Numbered from the stretch's first letter, positions 34,301 through 49,300 are shown. The stretch is DNA of 64,000 bases from Cladopsammia gracilis (GCA_022457155.1 JAJGOT010000347.1:858485-922484), one strand, 5' to 3'. The notes: generated by a model not told the origin, from the sequence alone. Program-made: numbers and translations.

Positions 34301-37300
34301 GTATCTCAATATTTAGCAGCTAGGTGAAATTGTATGTTAGTCATTGTACCCTCAGCAGTCAATAGTTATTATTTACAATTGGGAGGGCGACGAAATGAAC
34401 TCCGTAACAACCTAGTAAAAGTGAAGTTTCCAAGAGACAAGTTACAACTGCACATGCCATACCTTAACTCGGCTGTAGCACGAAGCGACTGAGTTTATAT
34501 CCCTCAGCGATATGTTCGGTACCAATTTATTCACTTAGGGTACCAGATAATTGTTAGAAAATATTCCAATAAGGAAAATTCAGCGTGCCTATCATAACGG
34601 TAAAAAGGACTATTTGGTAAGTCTACTTACAGATATCACAGTGATCCCCAGTGTAGGATGGGTAACACTCGCATTCATAACCATTTACCAGATCAATACA
34701 ATATGAATTAGGCATGCAGGGCTCTGATGCACACTCATCAATGTTCACATCACAGGTTTTTCCGGTAAAACCTGTTTTACACAAGCAGGTGATGTTTCCT
34801 GTAGAGTAATCAGCTTGACATGTTCCTCCGTTTTGGCAAAGCGCTGATAAGCAGGGATCCGTGTGGTATTCGCAGTTTTCCCCGATAAACTGATCCGGGC
34901 ATCTACACTTATATCCAGGGATCTCATCTATGCAGGTTCCATTGTTTTGACACGGGGAAGACTCGCAGTCGTTGATCTCCGTTTGGCAAAATGTTCCCAT
35001 GTAGCCTTCAGCGCACAGACAAGAGTAACCGAGAGTGAGGTCAATACAAGTGCCGCTATTCTGACAGGCGTTATTAACACATTCGTCTATGTTCAGCTCA
35101 CAGTACTTCCCTGTAAACCCCGCGGTGCAAGAACACGTGACACTGTTGATGGCATCATGGCATGTAGCATTGTTGAAGCAGGGTTTGGCTAAACACTCGT
35201 CAAGTTCAAACTCGCAGGATTTCCCGAAATAGCCACTTCTGCATTTGCAACTGAAGCCCGTCAGTAAGTTAACACATTCGCCATTCTGTGTACAGTTTGC
35301 GTTCTCGCAGTAGTCAATGCGGTTCTCGCAATGACGACCGGTAAATCCATTTGAACAAGAGCAACTGTAACCTGCCACCAGATCTGTGCATGTTCCGTTG
35401 TTTATACAAGGACGTGATTCGCATTCATCAATGTTTTTCTCGCACCACTGACCAGTAAACCCAGGTTTACAGGCACAGTAAAACGAATTAATCTACAGAA
35501 ATGAAAATAAAAGTTAACAATTTTAAAGTTTCATGTTCACCTGTGTAAAGGTAAGTAGATCCGGCATTTCAGCGATTTTCAACAACATGCGAAGTATGGA
35601 GTTTACAACCGAAGTAATAATTGCGTCTTCAATCGCCACGCCGACGACCAACGAAAAACAATAAAACAAACTAATAAAGCCTAAATGGATTGTCCTCCAA
35701 TCTTTTTTGTTTCCTGAAAGGTCCGATAAGACAATTAACGGACTCGTAAAACTCAAATAATTCAAGGTAAATAAGTATTTGTCTACTTTTTTTAAATACT
35801 CGAATTTGTTTGTTCTCTATCCTCTGAATTCAGAGTCGTTTAAGCTAAAATAAATATAAGTGAACTATCTGTATATTAAGCAGACAGTTACCTGATCGTA
35901 ACAGGATCCATGATATAAGCATGGAAATGATTCGCACTCATCCACTTCACTTTCACAGAACTTTCCATAAAACCCAGGAGGACAGTCGCAAGAATAACTG
36001 TTTATTTCATCCCTGCACGTGGCGCCATTAGCGCATGAGTGCACCAAGCAGTCGTTAGTATTTACTCCACAGTATGGTCCGCTGAATCCATCAATACAGG
36101 TGCACGTGTAACCATCGACTTTATCGATGCATGTGCCATTGTTTCGACACGGAAAACTCGAGCATTCATTGATATCAACGCTACAATCCTTCCCTGTAAA
36201 GCCGTTCTTACAAGTGCACTGAAAGTCATTTATCAAATCATTACAAGTCCCTTCGTTTAAGCACGAATTCTGTGCGCACTCATCAATGTTTATTTCACAG
36301 TTGAATCCAGTAAATCCTGCTGGACAGACACACTCGTACTCATCGATGCCGTCAATGCAGAACCCGCCATTGAAACATGTTCCATATTGGCAATCGTCAA
36401 TATTGTACTGACATTGGTCACCATTGAACCCATCCGAGCACTGGCAAGTGAAGGAGGTGCGGCCATCGAAGCAGGATGCATTGTTGAAACACGGCATCGA
36501 GGCGCAATAATCGACGTCCAAACTGCAGGTATTTCCCATGAATCCTGGCGGGCACGAGCACGTGAAACTGCTGACACCATCATGACATGTACCGTTGTTT
36601 GAACAAGGATTTGATGCGCAGTCATCAATGTTAATTTCGCAGTGGAGGCCATCAAATCCGTCTTTGCATTCACAATGGTAGCCATTTATCCTATCCACAC
36701 ACCTTCAGATAAATGTGCAGGAAGTTAGTGGACAGCTTATTAAAAGCCATTTACTGTGTCAAAAGTCAGTTACTGTGTTATAATTAAATACAACCTTAAT
36801 GTAATTAATTAACTTATTAATTTATTAATTAAACAATCATAACACGAGAATGCGCATAGCTAGTATTGTATAATGTATTTTAGTTGTATTTAGTTATACA
36901 TTTCTAAGTTGAACGCAGATTTTTGTAAGATTTGGTGTTTAAAGAACATAAGGCAGCCCGAAGGAGAACACAAAATGGCAAATTTAGGGGAAAAAGGGAA
37001 AAAGAACCGGAAAGAATAAGAGAAGGAAAGAAATACGAAAAGTGATAGAAGATAATCTTAAAACTAAAAATACAAACCTGGCCTCGTTCAAGCAGGGATT
37101 CAAACCACATTCATCAATGTTCAGCTCGCAGTTTTTTCCAGTGAATCCATCCCGACAAATGCAATAAAATCCATTGTCCTGGTCAACACAAGTTGCGTTG
37201 TTCTCGCATTCTATATTCTCGCATTCGTCAATGTCTTGTTCGCAATTTTTCCCGTAGAAACCTGTAGGGCAGATGCAGTTGTAGCTCCCAACTCCATCCA

Positions 37301-40300
37301 CACATCTGGCTTCATTCTGGCAAGGGTCCGATGCACAGTCATTGATATTCTCTTCACAGTCGTTCCCTTGGTAACCTGTAGCGGAACACATAACTATTAT
37401 GTTATAACCACCTAGACTAATATGACCTGCTCTTTTCCTTTTTTCACGTTAGTCTCACCATTACCAGGGACTGATTCTACTCTAAACACACATTCCTCAC
37501 TTCTCAAATACTTGCAATGCTGTAATAAAACTGCTCATCTCAGCTTTTTATCCATCAAAGAAGCCTTCGCCTTTAATTGTAAAGCTAATTTCCCTTAGTT
37601 TAAATTCAAAAGTGTAGCACCTTGCTGTTCAAAGAACTACAGTTCTTATGCAGTTATCACGGGAATGAAAAAGGACGTTCCATGGGTCAATCTTGAATAG
37701 CTAGGTTCGCATTTCTATATAAACTCTTGTATAACCTACCGAATATCCTTATCCCTAGGAAACCACATATTTACTTATTAATGACCAAGATATGACCTAA
37801 AGACGTTTTTAAGTTGTCTTTTTTGCGAAGTATAACAGAATAGAATTCCTTCTCTTGTGAAAGTCCTAATACATTGATCAGTTTTATAATTTATTAGCCA
37901 ACCTTATCAATGTTCTTCATAGACAAAAATATATTTTTAGATCATAGTAATTATATATTTCATATTTTGTATAGTTCCCCAAAGACAAATTTACTAACCC
38001 ATTGCACAAAGGCATGTATAGTTGTTTATTCCATTTTTGCAAGTCGCTCCATTCTGACACGGGAATAACAAACATTCATCAATGGCCGCCTCGCACAACC
38101 TTCCGGTAAATCCTGGCTCGCACAGGCAGTCATATCCTCCAGGAACATTGCTACACCAGGCATTATTAGAACACGGTGATGAAATACACTCATCAACGTC
38201 ATCTTCGCAGTTAAAGCCTTGGTAGCCTTGTGTGCATGCGCATGTGTAGCTGTTTACCAAGTCCTGACATGTGCCATTATTAAAACAAGGTTGCTCCTGA
38301 CAGTCATCAATATTGGTCTCGCATTGTTTGCCAGTGTAACCAGGTTGACAGGTGCACAAGAAGTCATCAATGAGGTCTGTGCAAGCGAAGTTGTCCTTAC
38401 AGGGGTTTGAATCGCAGTTGTCGATTTCTAGTTTAAAAATGGATAGGAAGACAAATTATTTTATGACGGCTCCCTATAGTTTTACCAAATGCACCAGTAC
38501 ACTAAACTAAAGCCTAATTTTATTGTCAGGTTGTAATTTTGGCTCACAATAATTCCAGTAGAGATGCAAACAAACACTTCTGTTTCTACTTCTTTAACCC
38601 ACAAAGGCAAAGACCATAACGTGAATGTACATTGCTTTGCTAAGTGCAGTGCAGGTGCTTAAATAAGGTGATAACGGTGCGATATATTTAATATGCTTAT
38701 TTATCAGTTGTCTGTAGTTTTGGTATATGTTATTACCATGGCAACAGAAAATGTAAAGAATGGCAAATATTGCGCAAGAACTGGCCTTAATTCTTTAATA
38801 TTTGGAGTTTTCTTAGGTTTTTTGGTAAAACTCCGAAAGCCACCTTAATTATGCGATTATGTGGAACAACATTTTCTTTCACGCATCATGGTCCAATTGA
38901 TGGTTGATGATCACGTCAAAATAGACATGCACACAGTTGCAATAGTCAACTTTCTTTGGCGCTACATTTTGCCTTTAGTTCCAGTGACACATATGTGACA
39001 AAAACGAAGTTATGATAGATGAATAAATATACAACAAATATGACAATAATTTCATGGAGTATGCATTTAACTCTTGTGCATACAAGGTGGCCTGGCGTAC
39101 AGTTTTTCGTAACATCTTTTCATGGCTTTAAATTTGTCTATCCATAGAGCATTACCCCTGAAAATGCAATTTACGAAACGAACGATCGACCTTGAGGATG
39201 GTCGCAATTCTACTCTCACCTTATCCCAATGAATAGAAAATCGAAAAACAATGCATAACCCTACTATACCGTGTAAGTGTAGTAAAACTTACCCTGACAA
39301 TCCTGTGAACTCTTGGACCCTGGATGGGGTGTCACAGTTGTTCCTGGGCAAGGGATACACATGCGACTCTCATTACGGGGCTGAAAGGAGAGTCGGTTGC
39401 ACAACGAACATGGAGCTAATCCATTTGAAGAGAACGAACCAGGAGGACATGCGACTGGGAAAAAGAATGTCAAGCGAAACTTCAAATGTTATACTAGTAC
39501 TAGTTACTATAATCTACATCGTCTTCTATATCTTAAGTCAGCACATTACATATAAGGAATTAAATACAACACGCTAATAAGCTTAAGCTAACTAACTTCA
39601 ATGTTATGAACGATGAATAGTAAGAACATTGGAAGGGAAATGATATAATATTAATTATGTTCATAATAAAACGATGTTTTAGACATTTAAATCTTAAAGA
39701 AAACTCTGTTTTGGAAAACAAATGTATATGGTTGCATGGATCTTACTGGCATAACCACATTAATCAAGTACTGTATTACGTACCTCCGCACTGTTTAGAA
39801 CTGTTCGATCCCTCATCAGGAGTCGTTCTATCTACACTGCATTTTAAACAGAGGAGCTGTCCTTCCAGAACTTGATAGAATCCCTTTTCACACTGGATAC
39901 AAGGTTCTAGTCCGGTTGGCGAATATGTCCCAGCTTTACAAAGAGCTTTTCAAAGTAGAAAAAAAATACATTGTCTGGTGAGAGAACAGTTATTGCTTGC
40001 CAAATATTAAACACTCTGTTCCTGAAAGCTGTACACATGATGATATTTATTGTATTAATTTAGCTTTTCTTTTCCCTTTGCTAATCGCGATAGCTTTATT
40101 TATTCGTTCCACGACTGTCCCTCTTAGAAACAAAAGGTTACTAATCGCAACACCTGTTGGTAAAGGCGCACAAGCGTTCAACGGGCAGCTTAACCTGGTT
40201 TATGTAGCATGGAACACAAGATGGGATGCTCTTCCATTGTAGGGTATTAAGTACCCCATGCCAGCATTAGGTCACTACTAGCTATTAATGCATCAAAGTG

Positions 40301-43300
40301 GCCTCGAATCACCGATCCTTAGATGTGAAGCCCAAGGCGCAAAAAAACTACACAACTACGCTTCTTTGCGTGACAATAATTCCAGGGAATGTTCATAAAA
40401 CCCGTTATCAAAAATGTTGCAAAAGAAGCTCACTGAACGATGACCCAAAAATGGGTAGTGAATTTAACGCAGAATATAAAAAACGAGCGCGCGTTAAAGC
40501 TAGCGAAGTTGCGTACCTATACAGTTTGAACGGTTGTCCGTTCTGACTTCTTCAGTTGAGGTTCTTGGTGGACATGTCACGCACGTTTCTTGTGAATCTT
40601 GTTCTTGATATGATCCTACAGGGCAGTCCTCGCATCTACCAAGGGTCTTATTCAAGAACGTCCCTGATGAACAGCTCACTAAGAAACATAAAAGAGAATC
40701 ATTCAGCAGACTTTTCTAATTGGTTTCTTACTAAAACTACTACTAAATATACATTCAACTCCAAAAAGAATTATACAATTACTGTGTTTCAACCACGCGC
40801 TTGCAAACCTTTTCCAGGCTTCAAGCCTATGTTAAGGGCGGCGTAGGGGGACGTATGTTTTGTTTTTATAAAATGGCAACTAATTTCCATCTGTTCGTGG
40901 GTTTGTCTTCTTGTGATTTTCGTTACATGTGAAAATGTGGTTAAAATGTCATTAATGGCTTTCTTTACTACCTCGTGGCTTCGTATGTGAATTCAGAGTA
41001 TACCCGTTGACAAAATTGTACCCATTTCTTAAATTACCGCAGACTCCATCTTTGTAGGCTTGTCCTGTGTCACATGTTCTTTCAGGCTCTGAGATGTTCA
41101 GTGACTCCATATCAGGAACAAATACACTGCCACGGACGTTCAAGCTAAAGCTTCCGTTTTCAATTGCGTTTTTAATCTCACTGCTGATGTTTTTGGCAAT
41201 CTTAATTCCGGCCAGTCCTGCCATTCTCTTGCTTTCTTTAGTGTCATTTACTCCAGTGCTGTTGTCAAGGGGTACTGTAAGAATAAATTAGTCTGATCAC
41301 GAATGAAACATATTTTACTACGAAAAGTGTTCACATCAGGTCGCGCGTTGTGCGAATCATGATCTAAACAGCATGATTTAAAAATAACCTCACGAGGTAG
41401 TTTTGATCGATCTAAGCCAGACGAAACACGTTAGCGCAAATGTCGTCTCCTTGTTGAACGCTGCAATGCCCTCCGTTTTCTACGGGTTTGACAAGTGAGA
41501 TTACACCACAATTCATGCAACAGCAAATTTGAGCTCCATTTATGTTCGGTTCATGTGTAATACAACGATTTTATGCGGCCATTATTGTAATTATAGAAGC
41601 AGGCATGAAACGTGTTTTGAAATTAACCACTAATGTGAATAATGAAATTCAAACATGTTTACGGGAAACGTGTTTCGTTGTATTCTGTTTGCTATAAACA
41701 TATTTTGGTGCCGATGTGAACACAGCATTAGGCCCGGTTCAAACGTCGAACTTCACATGTGCCGAATCTAATGCAAATTAGCAAAAAGTATTGTTCTTGC
41801 TCATTTGCAATAGATTCGGCACATGTGAAGTTCGACGTTTGAACCGGGCCTTAGTCATGTTCTGAAGTATGTTTACTTTCTTTTAATTTTCACTACATCA
41901 CTTGTCGCATTTTCGCGTTGTCCCGGTATTACATGAAATGTAATACAGCAAAAAAGTTAGTTTTCTTGAACAAAGTTAGTCAATGATGAAACATAAACGG
42001 ACTTTTTTTTCTACAATGTTTGCTATGATAAAAATCGCAAAACAATAAGTAACTTGGGTTTTGAATACTATGCTAACATTCCAATGCCATTTTTGCATGA
42101 TAATAATGATTTAGTTTGGGAACTAGAATAGTAATACTGTTTTATTCTGGCTACAGCGGCTAAAGGAAAATAGTCAAACAAAGAATGAACCAGATACAAA
42201 AAATGCAAACACGATAAATAACCTCCCCCCCCCCCCCCCCCCCTTAAAGGTGAGTTGAAATGTCGGAGTTAAAGTACATCCTCTTTTATATAAAAGGAAG
42301 TACTGTAACTAGCGAACTTACCAACAATATCAAGGCTGATTGTTGTTTGTGGAATCAGTCGGGATCGCGATCGTCGTGTTCTACCATGGAGATTGTCATC
42401 TGATGTACAATGAAAAACGTGAGATAGTCCGTTGTCAGATAAATAAAACGACAAAAATTGCAGATCACTTCCATTTTTCACATGATTACATGATTTAAAA
42501 TTTCGCACTTTGGCATCTTGTAGGGTAGAGTCTTGATTCCATAACTCAAAAGGAGGTCGCGGTGCCCAGCGGTGTTAGTGAAAACAAGGTTGGGTGGGGG
42601 TGCTCAGTCTCGCAGGCTCAAAAACCTCCTTTTGAGCTATAGAATCTAGCCATTTCCATCTTGTAGAGTGCCGATCGCCGCCATCTTGAAATTCGCAACG
42701 CGTAATGGTAACGCGTAATGGAATCGGAATCGCAAGAGAGTAACGATCTACTGGAATTAAGTCAAAACCACAGAAGCGGATTCGGGGTAAAAAGGAAACC
42801 TTCTCATCCTTCCGATTCCGTTTCCAATTGCGACTCCGTTTTTGATTCCGACTCTGACCACGCTTCCAATAACCACGCTAGTTGGAACCAGCCCTACTGT
42901 TCCAGTGAGGTAAATTGTTTTGCCTTTTAGCTAGTCGAGGACATTAAAAAAAAATATATATATATATACAATAAATAGTTTATGCAGCTTGCGAGGAGGG
43001 TGGTAATGGTGAGAACAAAATTGAAAACACCATTGCATGAAAGTAATTGTAAAATAGGAAATCATATAATGAATTATTACAAAATATATCAACTGATGCC
43101 GTGAAACGACAGCAATCCCAAAAGTTATGGATAATCTCAAGTTGCATGGCGTCGATCGGCACTTTGGAAGGCGTAAAAACCTTAGGAAGACTAGCAATCT
43201 ACGAAAGTTGATATATTTAGCGGGATTTCATTAGATATTTCTAAGAAATAGATGTTGTTATAACACAGTGAGTTTGCTTTAAGCCATTTGGGCTTTTGTC

Positions 43301-46300
43301 CTGTACTCGTTATAGTAAAACTGCGAGGGTGCTTGAAATCACCCACATCACTTTTGATTAGGGGAGTACAATATTCCTGGGTTATGAGGATGCGGTGAGA
43401 TCGTGAGTGCAATTAATCATAACAACTGATTTAAAATATCCCGACATCAAATCGTATCTTTAGTTCAATTGTAAAACACATTTTGATGTAAACATTTATT
43501 GATCGCTTAAATAAACATTTGGAAACACGAAGGCTTTAAATGTCTGTTGAGAATTGATATCTTAACTTACCATATGACCGTTTTAGCCTGCCTAGAGTAA
43601 ATTCGATCAAAGCGCACGTGACCCTGACGTTCTCAGCTTTGCAGTTATCTTTAAGCAAGGGGTCTTGGCAAACATCGGGATATATGGACCCATTCAGTAT
43701 CTTAATGAAGTTTTGTTTTATTTCTTCCTGGGAGGACGGACGTCTGCAGTCTCCATTGTAGTAATGCACATCCATGGCCATCCTAGTTTCTTTGGCTTGG
43801 TATTCTCCTACAAATTAAAGGTTTATTGGCAGTAGAGTCAGCCATATAACAATACAAAATTAATACCGTGCACGATTTAGAGACCAAAATTATAAGGACT
43901 TTTCGTGTAACAGTGTTACGTGTTACACAAAATAAACATCTAAAAGAGGTTGATGTCCGTAATAGAAAGCTTAATTACACCATACGATTCACAATGCTGG
44001 ATTTGCGCTAGAACATGTTACTGTATGTTACAGGGTGTAACAGTGTTACACGGTCCCTAAATCGGGCAGCATAAGTGATTAGTAGTATCTTAATTTTCTA
44101 AGCGATGCCAAATAATCGATGTTATCACTGTAGTAGTGTAAAAGTTAACTGATGAAGCCGATTAGTTTTGCATAGGACATATCACATGTCAGTTGAAAGT
44201 GTAAACGAGGCATTGGAATTGTTTACTGACCAAGAATTGCTAATAGTCAATTGCCTATTTAGATCGTAGCCTTTTTTGCTTCTGTAGACTGTCTGATCGA
44301 TGGTTTCTGAAAATATGATTAATGGCTTTACAAACAAATGGAACGTTTGTATGTTTTATGTGTGAATTGTTTTGCATCCGGGAAAGATTAAACACAGATA
44401 CTGGAATCGCAAACATAATCCGTCCGTGCAAACGTGTTAGAGTGGGTTTCTGGGTGGGTAGGTGGGTATGTGGGTAGGTGAGTGCTCAATAGAGGAGATG
44501 GGGTAATTGACTTTCTATTAGATCAAGTCTATCAACATTGGACAGTAGTATATAATGTTCTTTTGGCCATTTTTTACCTACTACTGTTTGTCATATTTGC
44601 ACACAACATGTTAGTGTTTAAGTATAAATTAGCTCTAGGTCAACTTAATAACCGACTGTTCTATTTCTCCCATTTCAAATCGCAATTATGAATAAGTCAA
44701 ATTACAGCAACAAGCATCGCCTTTGTACCGATAACCTCTTGAATATATTATGTTAATACGTTAGTAGACGGTCTTATTTGGGGCAAAGCTTTGACGGTTA
44801 ACGATAAATACAATTTTGACGGTAATGACTGAGTTCATCTATCGGATCGTTGAAGGTTATATTTACTTAATACCAACGTTGACGGTTGAGGACAAAAATT
44901 GTCCTTATTGTTTAGTTGAGGGTTTAAAATATTTGCATATGTCATGGCTAACGTTAATGTACGGCGGGCGGTTGTCGGCTGATGGTTCACCCTATTTGTA
45001 CCCTTTTTAAGTAGTAAGTTGCACCCGTGACATTCATTGGCCACCTTACTTGAACAGTCCGGCCAGCGCGCAGATGGCAGCCATCTTCCTGATATTCCAC
45101 AGCTCCATACTGCATATGGTGGCAAGGGCCGAATAAAATCCCATTCTTTGTTACAAAATGGACTGCACATGCGCCCCAGGATCCAGTCGTCACATGCCTT
45201 GGCTCCATTTTTGGGAGGGGGCCACTCTATACAATCTTTTACTATACAAAGATAAAATATATATGATTCCACTTTTAACCATTTACATTAGCTGCTATAC
45301 ATAGTCATGTACGTAATTACTTAGGCTTGTTATTTGCTGGGCACTATTCTACTAGTAATGAGTCCCTTCACCTTCTTGAACCGTATCAAGAATCCATGAC
45401 ATATCCTTTTCAAGTTGCATTCTCACCTCCTTGTAAATATAACTGAGGGGCCTTTCTTGGATGCTATCATATTTCTTCCACAAAATGGTGTTGCGACGGC
45501 AAATTTACAACTAAATTCAACATGACATTAAATCCCGAGTAGACATTGTCAGAAACAAGCTTCCTGCCACGAGGTTGCATTGCTTCACGACTTAACATGA
45601 AATGGCGTCGAGCTATACTGTGAACGACAAATGATTGGGAAGCTGATGTGTTTCTCTTTATTAACTAACCACGTCTGCCTACCACCTGGCTGAATATAAT
45701 GGCTGTGTTTCTAGGAGAGACCCTCTACTAAGAAAACAACGTTTAAATATACTACCATTTATTATTCGACTGTGACGTCATTTTACCTTATAAAGAAAAA
45801 AAAAAAAAAGAACACGCAAAATATCCGAGCGTATTACACAGTAGATTGCCGTATTACACCTTAGTGTCCCGGTTTGAAGACACAGAAACTAGAATAAAAG
45901 GAATGTCAGTCGACGATAAGAAATTCCTTATTCGATTGTTTAACAGATAATAAGTGCGGACGTTTTACTCATTGTTCTCACCCCTGCGGGGCTCGAAATA
46001 CTGATATTATCTGTTAAACCATAGAATAAGGTGTATTTCTTTCTATATTTACTCCCAAGCCAGGCTTCCAACTACAAGGAAGACTGGATTGTCAAGTAGA
46101 CAGTATTAATATTCGCATGGATTGAACCGTGTCAGATACTACAGTGCCAACATCTACTACTTACCTATAAGCCTGATCGTAAACTCACAATCAGCAGGAT
46201 TGTTGTTGGGATTGTTATCATACGCTCTACAGTGCACGTTCCACGTTCCCCAGTAAAACGCAGTCCCACTATAATGATTACATTTTACATCTAAAGCACT

Positions 46301-49300
46301 GTTACTGTTGTCCTTAAACTGTGGATTCTTCCATGTCACTATCGTTTTCATTTGCGTTGCCGTGATGGTTTGGTCTGCTGGGCAGTATACAACCACTGGA
46401 CCTGAATTGTCTGTGAATAAAATAAGAAAACAGTTTAACGCTGGAAACCCTATGACTGAGGGTGATCGCTAGATCGCTGATTAAACTGATCAGATGGAAT
46501 GCGCAAATTCAATGCGTGCTTAGTAGGAACTTCCACGTCAATGCGGCCCAATGGGGTTTGACCTATCCAGATGATAGAGTTAAGACAGTATATGTTTATA
46601 TGATATGTTATAAGGTTCTACCTACCTTCCAACAGAACCTGAAAAGAGCATTCTTCCTTGTTTCCACTTGCATCCCTTGCAGTGTATACAATGACGGTAC
46701 TATTACGGAAGGTGTAGGGTGGAGTCACTCCCGTTGGCGATACTGTGATCTGTGGGGCCTGGTTGCTATTGTCAACAGCAACAGGAATTTTCCAGCTTAC
46801 AATTACCGATGCGTTTGCGTTGAGGTTTGCGCGGATATCAGAGGGGCAACTGCGGAATATCGGCGGAGTTGCATCTGCAAGCAGTAACGATTCTGTTAAT
46901 TTCTCCACTATATAGGTACAGCTATACCGCCTAATGAACAGCGTAATGAACAACATCAAACGAAACAATGACTGCTTTCAGTTGGTTGGTATACATAGAA
47001 ATGTGGTTTCATCTGCGCACACGATACATTTTAAAACTTGGAGCTAGCAATATTCGCAGTGCCAGTCGGGCCAGTCCAGGATGATAATGAGAACAATAAA
47101 GTTATTAAATACTGAGTTACTGGTATTGGACAAAAAAAAACAGCAAAAATGCCAATGGACAACGTAATAATAAAGTATAATGCATGGAATGTCAATAACA
47201 CATCCATTATAAATAGACTGCAATGCTTTTAGTTTTTTTCGGGGTCCGGGGGTGGGCTGGGACGTCAAATGCGTTAACGCTCCTTCCACTGGCATCTGTT
47301 TTGCACGTATTAATTACGTCAATAAATTGTTGTTGTTGTTTAAACAGGAACAGATACTTTTTGATTTCGCTATCTTACTGTAATGTTGAGCACCCCACCG
47401 TTAATAAATTTTTGTACCTAATCAGTTTGCACACATTGTTGAAGATTTTCTGACTCTTTCAACCGGCATATCAAACGTTTAGAACTCTGGTAGTTTTACG
47501 CCGACTTTCTTACAAATTTTGACAACTCCTTCATCTAAGATTCTCATATTTTTATCAGCCAGTTGGTGAACGTGAAAGAAAATCACCTGAAGCGTTCAAA
47601 AAGTTGCAAACAATTGTCAAAGTTTTCTCGCCCAATATAAAAAGAAGGAATGGAAAATAGCTTACCTCTGCACTTTAGAATTGAAGATTCATCTATGGTC
47701 CATTTCCCGTCAGTCCCACAATATGTCATATTTACGCCACCGTTATCCAAACATCCATGGTTGCATTGAAAATAGCAGGCAGTTCCACTGACCGGAAATG
47801 TTGTGCATTTTAAGGGGTGGATATAACCAAACTTAGGCGCCTTTAGTGGTGAACACTTACGGACTGAAAAAAAAAAAACAAATTAAAAAAATACCTGTCA
47901 TGAACAATTGCATTCCAGATATATTAATTCACTGTTAAAGTAGACTTTTCGTGCCTCTGTACTTCAGAGCAGGGGGTTTTAGATTTGAGTACGACTACGA
48001 GATTGAGTACGAGCACGTCTTTTTATTTTCAACCTAGTCACGTCCCCATAGCTGTTGATCTTTCTTTTTGCTGACCAGAAGATTAGCAGACTCAAAGATA
48101 GAAACAAGATTAGTGTGATAAATGGTTATCTAGAGCACGCGAACTAGGTTTGAAAAGTTGTACTCGTACTCCGTGCTCCCATCTGAAGTTCCATAATAAT
48201 GGTTATGCAACGATTAGTAACACATGTACTAATGCTAATATGCATGTACTTAATGAGAACAGATTAACGAAAACGAGGGAAAATAGTTAAACGAAAAGAG
48301 TAATCATGCAGATTATCGCAGTGAGAACAACACACATTGGGTAGATGTGACTGACTGGATATGATTAACCAGATACGATGCACAATTCCAAAATATCGAG
48401 GACGTTACGCTTTATTTCCGCAGGCACATTTCCCTATCCCTCACTATGACAGCTTAGAACAGGATGACAATTCGTGTTTAACAAATATAAATCACCTTTG
48501 CAGACAGGAATTGGATTGTCCCAGTAGCCTTTCACATGTCCTGGTTTTGCTTCACACGTTAATTTGCTTGGGCCAAGTAAGTTGTATCCATCTTGACACT
48601 TCATTCTACAGGTGGATCCATACGTGTTATCACAGTCTCCAACGAGAAAAGGACCGTTCGGTGGAAGCCGAAGTGTTGGACATTGCAAAGCTGTTGAAGG
48701 ACAAAACAGTTGAAATAAAGGTAGGGCAAATATAGGAGGTGCTTTCTGCTGATTGTATCTTGAAATGATAGCTGTTTTGTTTCGAATCTCAATTGGTTTA
48801 TTGGGGTATTTTCGGTTTTTGTTTGATTACCCAGACGTTGGCAGCACTTTCCTAAGGATTGACTGTTCAGGCCACAAGAAGAATGCTGACTTATACGTGG
48901 GGTTACATTTTTCCATTTTGTGTATGCGTAAACGTAACATAGATTGCTTTGAAATACCCTTACCCAAGATTGTCACGTAAAATGTGCAGAGATTATAATT
49001 TCCTGCGTCATCACGGGCTTTGTAAACGACCAAGTGCCTTCCTAAGTAGTAGATGCTCCTCAGGCCACTTATTGACATAGTCGGGGTCACACCTGAATTG
49101 TCAGTGGCTATAACTTTAGACCAGATTACCGTTGTGTAGTTCTTCGCCCTGTCTGCATAGTGTTTTATATCACTGGGACATGTAAAACCAAACGAAGGGC
49201 TTTCCACATCTAAAGATAATTATCGAATCTTAATCAAAGTTATGGAAATTATGTAGAAAACTGAAAAAAAAGGTAATAACAAATTTTCGAGAAGGATCAG

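Noticed and set aside
36039..36602. Plus-strand frames opposite the EGF exons as genes
   Set aside because: They are shadows of the Cys-rich EGF coding sequence on the minus strand.
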